From Niabella sp. (GTDB taxonomy: Bacteria > Bacteroidota > Bacteroidia > Chitinophagales > Chitinophagaceae), in NCBI RefSeq assembly GCF_030150205.1, contig NZ_JASLGT010000027.1:124001-188000 (forward strand): a stretch of DNA of 64,000 nt, given 5' to 3'. A program made the position numbers and the translations under genes. Shown piece by piece: positions 44,590 to 54,558 of this stretch; the stretch's first letter is position 1; each line of letters begins with the position of its first letter. The notes beneath the pieces were generated by a model. That model worked only from the letters and a program-made list of their open reading frames with translations. It made no database searches and was not told the origin of the DNA.

Positions 44590-44619
44590 AAAAGTTGCCG
44601 ATATGCACCGGCAACTTTT
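44590..44619 (-). terminator. Terminator after the TonB-type barrel gene
   Basis: AAAAGTTGCCG (44590-44600) pairs perfectly with CGGCAACTTTT (44609-44619) across an 8-base loop; on the minus strand a TTTTTTT tract follows. It lies 29 bases after the stop codon of the barrel gene at 44648. Confidence 0.9.
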
Positions 44620-44647
44620 ACCTATTAAACCAACAAAACTAAGCGTT

Positions 44648-47125
44648 TTATTTAGGGCTGCCCTGTCCGGGTGCGCCGCCGGTACCACCGCTATCACCGG
44701 CACGGTTCTTTTCATCATCCAGACCGGTTTTACGCTGACGCGCCGATTTGATCTGGGCACTGCCAAAACGGTAAGTAAAGTTCATTTTAAACTGGCGGCT
44801 TTCCCAGTTGGCGCCTACACGGGTATACTGTCCGGCATAGTCACTGGTACCGCGGAACCGCATGGTTTTGAAAATATCACTTACCGAACCTTTAAGGGTG
44901 CCCTTGCCCTTCATGATCGTTTTTTGCAAACCGGCATCCACAAATCCCATTGCCTTTCCTTTAAATGCGCCCTGCCAGATAAACGGAGAAATATACAGGG
45001 TGCTCAGTTCCGCCGTCCAGGTTTTGGCAAACCGCAGTGTACTTTGGGTAAACAGGTTGCCTGCGAATGCATCGGTATTGATCACCCGGCTTCCACCGCC
45101 GAAATCAGCTTTGAACTTGGAATAGTTCGAGCTAAGATTGGTAAACAAGCTGTACGATTTATAGCTGAACGGATAACTGATATTTAAACTGATCACATCC
45201 TGAGAAGCCAGGTTCTTGGTGGTCTGGAAAGATTTGGATCCGTCCGTTACATCCACGATCTGTGCAAACATATCTTTGATATGACTGTAATTCAAAGTCG
45301 TATTCAGCTTATACTTATACGTATAGGTAACGCCGAAACTGTTAGTGTACTGAGGCGTCAACTGTGTATTTCCTTTCATAAACGTATAATCATTCAACGC
45401 AAATTCAAAAGGATTCAGCAGACTGTAGTTGGGACGATCGATCCTCCGGCTATAGGTAAAGTTCCACTGACGCATCGGATTCTTATTGATGGTAATGGCA
45501 GCGCTGGGGAACAGATCGGTATAATTCCTTTTGAGGGTTGAATCATAATTATCGTACCGGTTGCCTCCTGCATTCCACACCAGGCCGGTAGATTGCCCTT
45601 GCGAATTAGTGTTTTCAACACGCAGACCTGCCTGTATCAGAAATCCTTTGAATTGCCGGTTATAATTTACATACCCGGCATTGATATTTTCCTTATAATC
45701 AAACTTATTGCTGTTGTTCAAGTCTGGCTTTTCCGTTGGCCCGTTATTGTCGAACCGCTGAAAATCGTTATTCGTATTTACCCATCCCAGTTTAAAACCA
45801 TAACCCAGGGTTCCTTTGAAAAAACGTTGCTGGTAGTCGGTTTTAATGGAGTAGATATCAATACCGGTGGGCGTATACATGCGGTACAGATTCTTGTTTA
45901 AAATGGTAGATCCGTCCGCTGCATAGTAAATATTGGAAACCTGCTGGTTGTTCTTGTTGTTAAAACGGGCATAATCCAGATCCACGTTCAATTCATGACC
46001 CGAAGTATCCGCGTACTTATAATTCGCGTTCAGGTTATAGTTATCCCGGTTGCCCTTGGTAACTGTATTGGCCTGCAGGATCCGGTCTACGATGTTGGTA
46101 TTCTTTGGTGTAATCGGCATAGGGCCGTTACTATTAAACCCGTCGTCATTCAACGTAGCATTTCCCATAATACCAACGGTACTTTTGCTGTTGATATAAT
46201 AGTCTACCCCGGCCTTCATATTGTGGCTTTTGCGGTCCATGATCATATTGGTGCGCTGATCAAATAAGGTATCCGCCACATCCCTGTTCAGGGTCAAAAT
46301 GTTGTTGTTCAAACCCTGGCTGTAATTATAATTGCCAAAGGCATTGAATTTCCTGCCCCGGTGATTCAGGGATAACCCGCCGTTATACTTGCTGTAAATA
46401 CCAATATTGTATCCTGCGGTAAGGGTTCCGTTGGTACCCAGTGATTTGTCCTTTTTCAGCCGGATATTGATGATGCCGGCATTACCGGCCGCCTCATATT
46501 TGGCTGAGGGGTTGGTGATCAGCTCAATGCTTTCGATACTGGTAGATTGCAATGACCGCAGGTAATTACCCAGTTCTGAGCCTTTTAACGGGCTGGGCTT
46601 ACCATCGATATATACCTCAACCCCGTTTTTACCAGCCATGCTGATGTTATCATCCTTATCCACCATTACGCCGGGTGATCTTCTTAACAGATCAATTCCA
46701 TCGTTACCGGTTGCATTTACGGTTCCCTCCACATTCACGATCATTTTATCGGCCTTTACTTCTACCAGTGGACGGCGGGCGGTTACCACCACTCCTGTTA
46801 GCTGAGTTCCGCTTTTTGTAAGGATAATGGGTTCCAGCTTCAGATTTGCGCTTTTGTAGTCAAATGCAGCAGAATAGGCTGCAGCATATCCCACGCTGGT
46901 GGCCATTACCAGGTAGCGCCCGTTATTGATAGACTCGAACTGGTATCCTCCGTCGGCCTTTGCCGCATTTAATTTTACGATGGATGAGTCTTTTGCGTTT
47001 AATAAAGAAACCGTTGCTTTTTCTGCCGGCTTTCCCGCATCATCTTTTATGCTCCCTGAAATCGTCTGTGCCTGTACCGTTGCCTGAAATAAGAATAGTA
47101 GTGCCGGTGCTAATAGTAGTTTCAT
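44648..47125 (-). CDS. Outer-membrane beta-barrel, TonB-receptor-like (paralogue 1)
   Basis: An 825-residue protein with a signal peptide (MKLLLAPALLFLFQATVQAQ). A carboxypeptidase-regulatory-like domain (ISGSIKDDAGKPAEKATVSL) leads to a plug-like region (DGIDLLRRSPGVMVDKDDNI, VEVYIDGKPSPLKGSELGNY and IESIELITNPSAKYEAAGNA) and a long barrel. It lacks an obvious SusD partner. The C-terminus has RKTGLDDEKNRAG, a motif also seen in the two related barrels. Uptake or secretion of an unknown ligand is plausible. It lies next to a close paralogue at 47518-49956. Confidence 0.88.
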   Translation of the reverse strand: MKLLLAPALLFLFQATVQAQTISGSIKDDAGKPAEKATVSLLNAKDSSIVKLNAAKADGGYQFESINNGRYLVMATSVGYAAAYSAAFDYKSANLKLEPIILTKSGTQLTGVVVTARRPLVEVKADKMIVNVEGTVNATGNDGIDLLRRSPGVMVDKDDNISMAGKNGVEVYIDGKPSPLKGSELGNYLRSLQSTSIESIELITNPSAKYEAAGNAGIINIRLKKDKSLGTNGTLTAGYNIGIYSKYNGGLSLNHRGRKFNAFGNYNYSQGLNNNILTLNRDVADTLFDQRTNMIMDRKSHNMKAGVDYYINSKSTVGIMGNATLNDDGFNSNGPMPITPKNTNIVDRILQANTVTKGNRDNYNLNANYKYADTSGHELNVDLDYARFNNKNNQQVSNIYYAADGSTILNKNLYRMYTPTGIDIYSIKTDYQQRFFKGTLGYGFKLGWVNTNNDFQRFDNNGPTEKPDLNNSNKFDYKENINAGYVNYNRQFKGFLIQAGLRVENTNSQGQSTGLVWNAGGNRYDNYDSTLKRNYTDLFPSAAITINKNPMRQWNFTYSRRIDRPNYSLLNPFEFALNDYTFMKGNTQLTPQYTNSFGVTYTYKYKLNTTLNYSHIKDMFAQIVDVTDGSKSFQTTKNLASQDVISLNISYPFSYKSYSLFTNLSSNYSKFKADFGGGSRVINTDAFAGNLFTQSTLRFAKTWTAELSTLYISPFIWQGAFKGKAMGFVDAGLQKTIMKGKGTLKGSVSDIFKTMRFRGTSDYAGQYTRVGANWESRQFKMNFTYRFGSAQIKSARQRKTGLDDEKNRAGDSGGTGGAPGQGSPK

Positions 47126-47414
47126 CAGTTTGTTTTTTATATTTTTTGTGGTCCATTCGAAACTGCATGTATTTATTTCCTGGTGTGAGAAAAAATCATC
47201 ATGCGTTGTTTTCTAAAAAAGTAGTTTGTAGTTTATTTTTGAAGCAGCAAACTTATGTTGAAAATTGCAACGGGAAAACAGGATGCCGCTTAACGGCAAA
47301 AAAACTCCTGCGAACGGTATTTTTTGCCGGACAAGCTGCCCCCGGCGGCAAGCAACTGTTTTTTGCATATGCTGGTAATGCCCGTCAAAACAAAGAAGCT
47401 AAAGAACTTATAAT
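47126..47414. other. Intergenic region between two paralogous barrel genes
   Basis: About 290 bases upstream of the first barrel gene, ending at the terminator of the second. No gene, tRNA or clear promoter was recognised. Confidence 0.5.
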
Positions 47415-47446
47415 AAAAAGCAGCGCCCCGGAAAGGCCCTGCTTTT
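47415..47446 (-). terminator. Terminator after the second barrel gene
   Basis: AAAAAGCAG (47415-47423) and CTGCTTTT (47439-47446), with inner GC-rich pairing, form a hairpin; on the minus strand it is followed by a T-rich tract (TTTTTATTA). It lies about 70 bases after the stop of the gene at 47518. Confidence 0.65.
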
Positions 47447-47517
47447 ATGATTGCCGGTTTGCTGAGTAGGATCCATGTCCCAGGTTCTCCGGCTATATAA
47501 ATGGGTTTCAACCCGGC

Positions 47518-49956
47518 TTATCCACCTCCGCTTTTTACCCGGTTTTGTTCATCATCCGCACCACCGGTACGGCGACGGGCCGGTTTGATGTTGTTTTTTC
47601 CAAACTTGTAGGTAAACGAAATATTATACTGGCGGTTATCCTGCCGGCGGTTGTTGGCCACACTTAGATCCACATCTGCATAACGGGAATAGCCGCTGAA
47701 GTTGCTGGTGCGCAGCAGATCTCTTACACCAATTTTCACCGATCCGTTTTTATGAAACACCTGCTTTGCCAGGGCAATATTCATAGCCCCCATGGAGCGC
47801 GCAATTAATAAGCCTTCAGACGGGCTGGAGGCGTACCAGCCGCTTAATTCAGCCGTCCATGTTTTGGCAAAAGAAAAACTGTTGGTGATATTGGCATCCA
47901 GGTTGTTTACGTTCAGTACTACCGGTATATTCCGGGCACCATCAGTATACAATCCCTTGTACTGGTTATTAAATACGCCGCTGTAGAGGCTTAGGTTCCA
48001 CCATTTTAGCAGCTGCTTGTTAGCAGAAACAGAAAAGCCCCATTGTCTTCTTTTGCTAAAATTTTCCGTGGTTTGAAAAGCCGTTTTCTTTTCGGTGTTT
48101 TGTTTAATAAGCTGCGTAATGATATTATTGGTTTGGGTATGACTTACCGTAAACGTAAGAAAGCGGTTCAGCGTATGACTCACTTCCACCCGGTTAGAAA
48201 ACTCCGGCTGCAGGTAAGGATTTCCCTGTCCGTACGTGAGCGAATCCAGGAAGAAAACAAAAGGATTCAGATCGTCATAATCGGGCCTCCGGATCCGGCG
48301 GCTATATGCCACGCTTAACTGGTTTTTATCATTAAAGCTATATACAGCACCCACATTGGGAAACAGGTTGGTATAGTTTCGTTTAAAACTGCTATCGATG
48401 GTAACCTGTGTGCCTTTTGCGTTCGTATTTTCTACCCGCAATCCCCCGGTGAATTCCCATTTTTTTATGGTAGCCGTCATAATCGCATAGGCGGCGTTGA
48501 TATTCTCTTTATAAATAAAGTGATTGGTACGTTGCTTATCCAGGTACCAGCCGGTACTGGTATCCCGCTGGTAAAGCACATTATTATCCGTGTTTACAAA
48601 ACTGCTTTTAATACCCGTTTCCAGCTTCAGGTTTTTGGTAAACGGATGTACATAATCCATTTTACCGCTGTAGATATGAATAATGGAGGGAAAATCGCCA
48701 TTGAGCAATACCGTATTGCCGCGTTTGCTGTTATCCGGGTTGTACACATTGGTGGTTAAAAAATTCCGGCCCCGGCTTTCATAGTAACCCTGATCAAAAT
48801 CTACCGAAAATTCGCGACCGGCGGAATCAAAACTGTGTTTATAATTCAGGTTGGTATTGATGTTCTTCGATTTATTGGAATTTAAAACATCCGAAAGAAA
48901 TATGGTATTGACGGCACCATCTGCATCCCGGAGATTGGAAGCACTTTCCTGCCAGTTTTTCCAGGGATTGATATTACCTGTAACTACTATACCGGCTACA
49001 TCCTTCTGGGTAAAATTGTAGTCAAAACCCAGTTTGCCATTGTGCCATTCACTTTTATTATGCCGGTCTGTACTTTGGTCTGAAGAACCGGAAAATGCGC
49101 CGTCCTTATAAAAGTTCCGGTGAATGGTTAACGTGCCCAATCCTTCCCAGGTGCCGCCGTTATAACTTCCGAATACATTGATTTTATTATTCCGGTAGTT
49201 AAAGTTAGCGCCACCATTGTATTTGGGATAAAAGCCCTGGGCATAGTTCAGGTTCACATTTCCGTTCATACCTTTTACCACGCCTTTTTTTGTTTTGATG
49301 TTGATGACACCTGCTCCACCCGCTGCATCGTATTTTGCCGGGGGATTTGTCATAATCTCGATCTGATCTAACCCGCTGGACTGAATGCTTTTTAAAAATG
49401 CAGCCAGCTGTGTACCGTTTAAGTAGGTTTGCTTGCCATCGATCAGGATCAGTACGCCCGCTTTTCCTTTAAGACTCACATTTCCATCAGCATCTACCGA
49501 TACACCGGGCGATTTTTCCAGGATCTCCAATACATTCAGCCCGGCGTTAGTAGGGGAAGCATCCACATTCACTACCGTTTTTCCTGCTTTTATCTCAACA
49601 GGAGGACGTTTTGAGGTAACCACCACGCCGGTCAGTTGCGTATTCGCTTTTTCAAGCACAATGGCGTGTACCGCAGCATCCTTACCATCAACGGTTACCG
49701 GTACCGAATAGTTTTTTGCGTAACCCACATTGGAAGCCATTACCAGGTAGGTGCCCGGCCGCAACTGATCAAACCGGTACTTCCCGGTTTTGTCTGCAGC
49801 GGTAAGCATTTGTACAGAAGAATCTTTTGCATTTAAAAGCGTGACAGAGGCTTTCTCTAACGGCTTTTCATCGGGACCGGTTACGCTTCCTGAAATGCTT
49901 TGTGCCTGTGCCCATACGCTCCATAAACAAAAACCGGCTATCATTAGCTTTTTCAT
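47518..49956 (-). CDS. Outer-membrane beta-barrel, TonB-receptor-like (paralogue 2)
   Basis: An 812-residue paralogue of the gene at 44648-47125. Signal peptide MKKLMIAGFCLWSVWAQAQS; carboxypeptidase-regulatory-like domain (ISGSVTGPDEKPLEKASVTL); plug-like region with VLEILEKSPGVSVDADGNVS, VLILIDGKQTYLNGTQLAAF and IEIMTNPPAKYDAAGGAGVI; then a barrel. The C-terminus again has RRTGGADDEQNRVK. The two genes are in the same direction with a terminator between them, so they are transcribed separately and are probably the product of a duplication. Confidence 0.88.
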   Translation of the reverse strand: MKKLMIAGFCLWSVWAQAQSISGSVTGPDEKPLEKASVTLLNAKDSSVQMLTAADKTGKYRFDQLRPGTYLVMASNVGYAKNYSVPVTVDGKDAAVHAIVLEKANTQLTGVVVTSKRPPVEIKAGKTVVNVDASPTNAGLNVLEILEKSPGVSVDADGNVSLKGKAGVLILIDGKQTYLNGTQLAAFLKSIQSSGLDQIEIMTNPPAKYDAAGGAGVINIKTKKGVVKGMNGNVNLNYAQGFYPKYNGGANFNYRNNKINVFGSYNGGTWEGLGTLTIHRNFYKDGAFSGSSDQSTDRHNKSEWHNGKLGFDYNFTQKDVAGIVVTGNINPWKNWQESASNLRDADGAVNTIFLSDVLNSNKSKNINTNLNYKHSFDSAGREFSVDFDQGYYESRGRNFLTTNVYNPDNSKRGNTVLLNGDFPSIIHIYSGKMDYVHPFTKNLKLETGIKSSFVNTDNNVLYQRDTSTGWYLDKQRTNHFIYKENINAAYAIMTATIKKWEFTGGLRVENTNAKGTQVTIDSSFKRNYTNLFPNVGAVYSFNDKNQLSVAYSRRIRRPDYDDLNPFVFFLDSLTYGQGNPYLQPEFSNRVEVSHTLNRFLTFTVSHTQTNNIITQLIKQNTEKKTAFQTTENFSKRRQWGFSVSANKQLLKWWNLSLYSGVFNNQYKGLYTDGARNIPVVLNVNNLDANITNSFSFAKTWTAELSGWYASSPSEGLLIARSMGAMNIALAKQVFHKNGSVKIGVRDLLRTSNFSGYSRYADVDLSVANNRRQDNRQYNISFTYKFGKNNIKPARRRTGGADDEQNRVKSGGG

Positions 49957-50270
49957 ATTTCTCTCATTGTTTGCTACAAAACTATTGCTCCGGTTTCCTC
50001 CAGACCAGCTTCTGCCGGTAAATGGGGCAAAACCTCCGTTAATTGTGATAAAATACCATTTGAATGGATTGGGCGGTGTCCCTGATATGCGGTTCCCTGG
50101 GGACCGGTAACCCCGGAGCTACTGTTTCCTGATACAATAAATCGCTCAGGAGAAAGAAATGTTACACCATTTATACAGCTTTTGAGAAAAAGAGCGCTCC
50201 CTTAAAAATTATTCCTTTAAAAATGGAATATTGGGTTCCTTTACTCATATTTGTACTCAAAAATATTGTT
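49957..50270. other. Intergenic region upstream of gcvH
   Basis: A 314-base divergent region between the barrel gene and gcvH. CATATTTG (50246-50253) matches the -7 consensus at seven of eight positions, but no -33 element is correctly spaced. GC-rich inverted sequences occur near 50075-50120. No glycine riboswitch pattern was found (see rejected items). Confidence 0.5.
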
Positions 50271-50648
50271 ATGAGTTATCCTGAAACCTTGCGTTATACC
50301 AAAGATCATGAATGGGTGAGCCTTGAAGGCGATGTGGCCACTATCGGCATTACTGATTTTGCACAAAGAGAACTGGGCGATATCGTTTATGTAGAAGTGG
50401 AAACCATTGGCAATTCGTTAAAAGCGGGGGATGTTTTTGGTACGGTTGAAGCTGTAAAAACGGTTTCGGATCTTTTCCTGCCGGTTGACGGAGAAGTTAC
50501 CGAACTGAACGAAGCGCTTGGCAATGCCCCGGAACTGGTAAACACCGACCCGTATGGTGAAGGCTGGATGATCAAAATGAAAGTATCCAATCCTTCGGAT
50601 GTTGCCGCGTTATTGGATGCAGCCGGGTACCAGTCGTTGGTGGGCTGA
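50271..50648 (+). CDS. gcvH: Glycine cleavage system H protein
   Basis: A 125-residue lipoyl-domain protein from MSYPETLRYTKDHEWVSLEG; an upstream in-frame ATG at 50223 adds 16 unlikely residues. The lipoate site is FGTVEAVKTVSDLFLPVDG (the Lys of AVK). It carries the aminomethyl group from glycine between the P and T proteins. No gcvT, gcvP or gcvL gene is in the window, but gcvH often stands alone. VanZ follows 100 bases downstream. Confidence 0.95.
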   Translation: MSYPETLRYTKDHEWVSLEGDVATIGITDFAQRELGDIVYVEVETIGNSLKAGDVFGTVEAVKTVSDLFLPVDGEVTELNEALGNAPELVNTDPYGEGWMIKMKVSNPSDVAALLDAAGYQSLVG

Positions 50649-50748
50649 TCATGCGGACCAGAAAATAAATTGATTATATATTCAATAAATTTTACAGCCA
50701 TTCACCTTGTGTGTTTGGCTTTTTTATTTCTAACCTGTAAATAATAGA

Positions 50749-51165
50749 ATGGTGAAAACGGGCTATATTTTGATAGGTGCTTTTTTATATTCGGTGCTGA
50801 CCGTTGTGCTGCTGACCCTGCCGGGTTCGGCCTTTCCTAAAGAGGATTTTTTCAGCACGATCCAACTGGATAAATGGATCCATATTGGCATGTTCTCCAT
50901 ATTGGCAGGGATCTGGAATTTCTGGTTGATGAAAAAAAAAGGACCCGGCCAAAAATTGTTCCGCCTCTTTTTAATGATCAGCATTGGGGCACTGGCATAT
51001 GGCATTGCCATGGAATATGTTCAAAAATGGTACATACCCAACCGGTCTTTCGACACGGGAGATATTATTGCTGATGGGATCGGTGCTGCAATTGGATTAT
51101 TTGCAAGTGTTTACCTATACAAAAAAATAGACCCCTGTGGAAACAGGGGTCGCAACCAAAACTAA
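50749..51165 (+). CDS. VanZ-family membrane protein
   Basis: A 138-residue protein with four predicted membrane segments. The VanZ hallmark LDKWIHIGMFSILAGIWNFW and the C-terminal FDTGDIIADGIGAAIGLFAS are seen. VanZ-type proteins are short membrane proteins linked to low-level teicoplanin resistance in a few cases, but most have no known function. It lies 100 bases after gcvH. A hairpin at 51130-51151 lies inside the last coding codons. Confidence 0.85.
   Translation: MVKTGYILIGAFLYSVLTVVLLTLPGSAFPKEDFFSTIQLDKWIHIGMFSILAGIWNFWLMKKKGPGQKLFRLFLMISIGALAYGIAMEYVQKWYIPNRSFDTGDIIADGIGAAIGLFASVYLYKKIDPCGNRGRNQN
51121..51151 (-). terminator. Leftward terminator inside the end of the VanZ gene
   Basis: GACCCCTGT (51130-51138) pairs perfectly with ACAGGGGTC (51143-51151) across GGAA. 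The A7 tract at 51121-51127 makes a T7 tract on the minus strand after the hairpin, so it points leftward. The most likely source is the DUF937-like gene whose stop is at 51356, giving a 3' untranslated region of about 200 bases. Confidence 0.6.
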
Positions 51166-51355
51166 CTGCTTATGAGAAAATTGACTATCTTTTTTAAAAC
51201 TTAATATTTGTTGTTCTTTCAAATAGAAACGCAATATCCTTGCCACTTATTACAATCGGAATGTTAAAATAATGCAAAACCGATTTTTCAAAACATTTTC
51301 TATATAAAGAACGTGTACAGGATACATAAAGCAGAAACTATGCCAAATCCGGAAA

Positions 51356-51961
51356 TCATTTAAAAAATCCGGAAATTAAACCGGCCAGGCCTCCGGATTG
51401 CTGAGTTTGCTGATGTGTTTGTGCATTTTGTGTTACCTGGCCAATGATCTGGCTGATATCAACACTACCCTGCCCTGAAACCTGGTTTAACAATCCCTGA
51501 AAATCAAAACCACCGGTTGCTGAAGCCGTGCTATTGCCACCCCCTCCGGTTAAACTGCCAATCAGACTGTTTAGGTTAAAACCACTGTCCTGGGGTTCAT
51601 TGCTTACAGTGCGGTTTACCAGGCCGTTGAGCACATTCGGGATCAGGTTGCTGGCAATATTATTGGCCGTAGCCGGGTTCAGGTTCATATTGGAAACCAG
51701 GCGGTTTGCCAAATGGCCGATCATCATGCTTACCATGGGATTGCTTAAAATGCTACTGCCTCCCTGACTTTGTCCACCACCCGTAAATAAAGAAATAATG
51801 CTTTGGAGCCCGCCGCCGCTGGCCATATTCTGGAACCCGCCGGTAATGGTATTGGCGGCCTCTGCCATTACCTGGTTATTGTACTCGTTTGGAACATCGG
51901 GGTTTTCAACAACAGACTGCTGCCCGTATTGTTTTACAAGGTTCAGGATTTGATCTAACAT
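51356..51961 (-). CDS. DUF937-like protein, Gln/Gly/Asn-rich
   Basis: A 201-residue protein with no signal peptide, rich in Gly, Asn, Gln and Ser. MLDQILNLVKQYGQQSVVEN and the repeated LIGSLTGGGG, IISLFTGGGQ and LANRLVSNMNLNP are typical of the DUF937/YidB-like group. The function is unknown; such proteins may have low-complexity self-associating parts. It is probably transcribed alone with the terminator at 51121-51151. Confidence 0.7.
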   Translation of the reverse strand: MLDQILNLVKQYGQQSVVENPDVPNEYNNQVMAEAANTITGGFQNMASGGGLQSIISLFTGGGQSQGGSSILSNPMVSMMIGHLANRLVSNMNLNPATANNIASNLIPNVLNGLVNRTVSNEPQDSGFNLNSLIGSLTGGGGNSTASATGGFDFQGLLNQVSGQGSVDISQIIGQVTQNAQTHQQTQQSGGLAGLISGFFK

Positions 51962-52018
51962 TTTGTTTTCGTTTTAGGTTTAAAAAATTTTCTACAAAAT
52001 AAGATCAATGCCGGAGAA

Positions 52019-52240
52019 TCAGGAATTTTTCTTTTCGTTGCGCCACCACCGGATCCCCAGGAAGGCGATCAGGGCCAATGGTAAAAAAGCCAGGTAAAGG
52101 ATCCCCGAATTAAATCCCCTTGCGGGGCCATCGCCCATCTGCTGTGTGGTTTTGGTACAGATGGAGCATTGAGCGAAGGTCTGCACCGTTTGAATAAGAC
52201 CAAGGACAAAAACAACTGCAAACAGTACTTTCTTTTTCAT
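52019..52240 (-). CDS. Small CxxC membrane protein
   Basis: A 73-residue protein: signal peptide (MKKKVLFAVVFVLGLIQTVQ), then AQCSICTKTTQQMGDGPARG with a CxxC pair at about residues 25-28, and a C-terminal membrane helix (GILYLAFLPLALIAFLGIRW). It resembles short conserved Bacteroidota membrane proteins whose function is unknown. The CxxC could bind metal or serve redox. Confidence is for it being real, not for its role. Confidence 0.65.
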   Translation of the reverse strand: MKKKVLFAVVFVLGLIQTVQTFAQCSICTKTTQQMGDGPARGFNSGILYLAFLPLALIAFLGIRWWRNEKKNS

Positions 52241-52621
52241 TGCGCAAAATTACTTTATTGTTCTTGCTATTTAAACAACCAGGTCCCCGAAATGTTGCCG
52301 CCCGTCAAATAGACGACCATCCGGCATAACTGCATTCCTAAAACAGCCTAAAAACTGCATTTGTTAAAAAATAAACCGGTACTCCAGAAACAAAAAATTA
52401 TAACTATATTTATAGTTCAGGGAGATTTATGGAAAACGGAGAACGATGAGTGAGAAAAATATAGCGTGCAATTATTACATGAGACCTGTAGCAATGATCA
52501 CCTTTCTTTTAGAAACAGCGCTTATGGTGCGGCAATGGAATCGCATTCTTTTTTAAATTTAAAATTCCATATAGGATATTTAAATTTTTCCGGGGACGTA
52601 TAAACCTAAAACGACATACAT
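52241..52621. other. Intergenic region upstream of the TlpA-type gene
   Basis: A 381-base divergent region. AACTATA (52402-52408) and TATAGTT (52411-52417) form a 7-bp inverted repeat with a 2-base spacer in an AT-rich stretch. An open frame of 36 codons at 52446 has no recognisable features and was not called. Confidence 0.45.
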
Positions 52622-54544
52622 ATGAAATCAAAATTTTTGCTTACGTCCCTGCTGGTCCTGGGCCCTTTTTTTATATGGGCACAATATGTAAATCTCCGGT
52701 TCACCCCAGCACAGCCGAAGCCCGGTGATATTGTTTAATTTGAATATGACCCAATGGGTACTCCGCTGGAAAATGCTGCGGCTGTTACACCCGCCGTTTT
52801 CCTTTACGATGGAAATATCCGGGCTGCGGAAGTAACCGCTTCCAGAACAAATGGCAAATGGACCGGCAGCATTCCTACCAGCGACACGGCCAAGGCCCTG
52901 CTGATCGCTTTTAAGCAGGATAACCAAATGGACAATAATAAGGAACAGGGCTATTCTTTATTATTAACACAGGAAAACAAACCGGTAAAAAATGCCGCGG
53001 CAGCCCTGGCATCTCTAAATGATTTTGGAGGGTTTATGCTGGATATGAAAGTAAAACCGGAAACCAACCTGGCGCTTTACAACCAGGAATTTGAAGCCTA
53101 CCCGGAACTTAAAATTAAACATGCCAGTCCTTATGCACGCCTTTTAATGAAAGCTGATAAAGAAAACGGAAAGCAAAAAGTAGAAGCGCTGATCGAAGCA
53201 TTGCAGCAAAAAGCGGATAAAACAGAAGCGGATTATATTGCCCTACAATACACATACCTTGCTCTGAAAGACAATGACAATGCCGCGAAAATAAAAAAGG
53301 AGCTCCTGTCGATGTATCCCAAAGGAACCGCTGCTAAAAGTGACCGGCTCAATGTCTTATACCGGGAGCAGGATCTTGAAAAACGGATGCTGATGCTGGA
53401 TAGCCTTCAAAAAGATTTTCCCGCAACCACGGCCATTGAAGCAGAAAGCTATGCAAACATGCGTGGCAGCATGTATGGCCAGATGGCCTTTAATGCCGGC
53501 GTAGCCCGGAAATGGGTCGACTTCCATAAATACATTCCTAAAACGGAAAGCAATACAGCACTTGCGCTGGCTTACAACGAAACCGCCTGGGAGCTTTCGG
53601 GAAAAGGGTTGGATAACAAAGGAGATAGTTTACAATTTGCAAAAAAACTGTCAGCCGAGGCGTTGGCTTATATGAAAAAAGAAATAGCAGCCCCAACCGC
53701 CAAACCGGACTATCGCACCAAGGCCGAATACCTGAAAGGCCTGGATTATAACCTGGGAAATTATATGGATACCTATGCCCTTATCCTCTGGAAACTGAAC
53801 GAGCGTACAGAGGCTCTTAAAGTACAGGAAACGGCGGTTCAGAAAACCGGTAAAACAAATACCAATATTATCGAGCGCTACCTGGTTTTTAAAGAAAAGA
53901 TAAAAGGTAAAAATGCGGTGCAAGCAGAGATCGAAGACCTGATCAAAGAAGGTAAGGGCACACCAAAAATCACCGAACTCTTAAAAAATGGCTACGTTTC
54001 CAAAAATAAATCAGACAAAGGGTATGCGGCCTACCTCGACAAGCTGCAGGCCGTGTACCGGGAGAAGCTGAAAGATGAGCTAAGGAAACAGATGATCAAC
54101 GAACCCGCTCCGAAATTTGTTCTGAATGATCTCGATGGTAAAGAAGTATCCCTGGAATCTTTAAAAGGAAAGGTCGTGGTTGCTGATTTCTGGGCAACCT
54201 GGTGCGGCCCCTGCCGGGCATCTTTCCCGGGCATGCTGAAAGCACAGCATCAGTTTCAGAATGACCCGGACGTAAAATTCCTGTTTGTAAATACGCGGGA
54301 AGGCGCTCAACCCGGTGAGATGGTATCTAAAGTGGGCGATTTTGTTAAAAAGAACAAGTATGACTTCCACGTATTGCTGGATGCCAACAATAAGGTTTCC
54401 GACAATTTTGCGGTTGATGGCATCCCGGCAAAATTCCTGATCGACGGTAATGGCAATATCCGTTTTAAAGTAGTGGGTTTTGATGGCAATACCGATAACC
54501 TGGTGGAAGAAATGCGGGCTATGATTGAAGTGATGCGGAACTAA
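52622..54544 (+). pseudogene. TlpA-type thioredoxin-fold protein interrupted by an in-frame stop
   Basis: From ATG 52622 the frame encodes a signal peptide (MKSKFLLTSLLVLGPFFIWA) and VNLRFTPAQPKPGDIV, then TAA at 52736-52738, then continues in the same frame as FEYDPMGTPLENAAAVTPAV to a stop at 54544. A single C-to-T change (CAA to TAA) would explain it. The body (about 600 residues) has a helical region with repeats, then a TlpA/AhpC-type thioredoxin domain with the redox motif WCGPC and FVNTREGAQPGEM. Full length would be 640 residues. It is either a pseudogene, a recent nonsense mutant, or restarts at the Met at 52754 without a signal peptide. Confidence 0.8.
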
Positions 54545-54558
54545 CGGTGAAATAAGGA

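Noticed and set aside
50041..50270. Possible glycine riboswitch before gcvH
   Set aside because: A CTCAGG fragment is present, but the paired glycine-aptamer cores (such as CCGAAGGGGCAA) are not, and the fold does not match.
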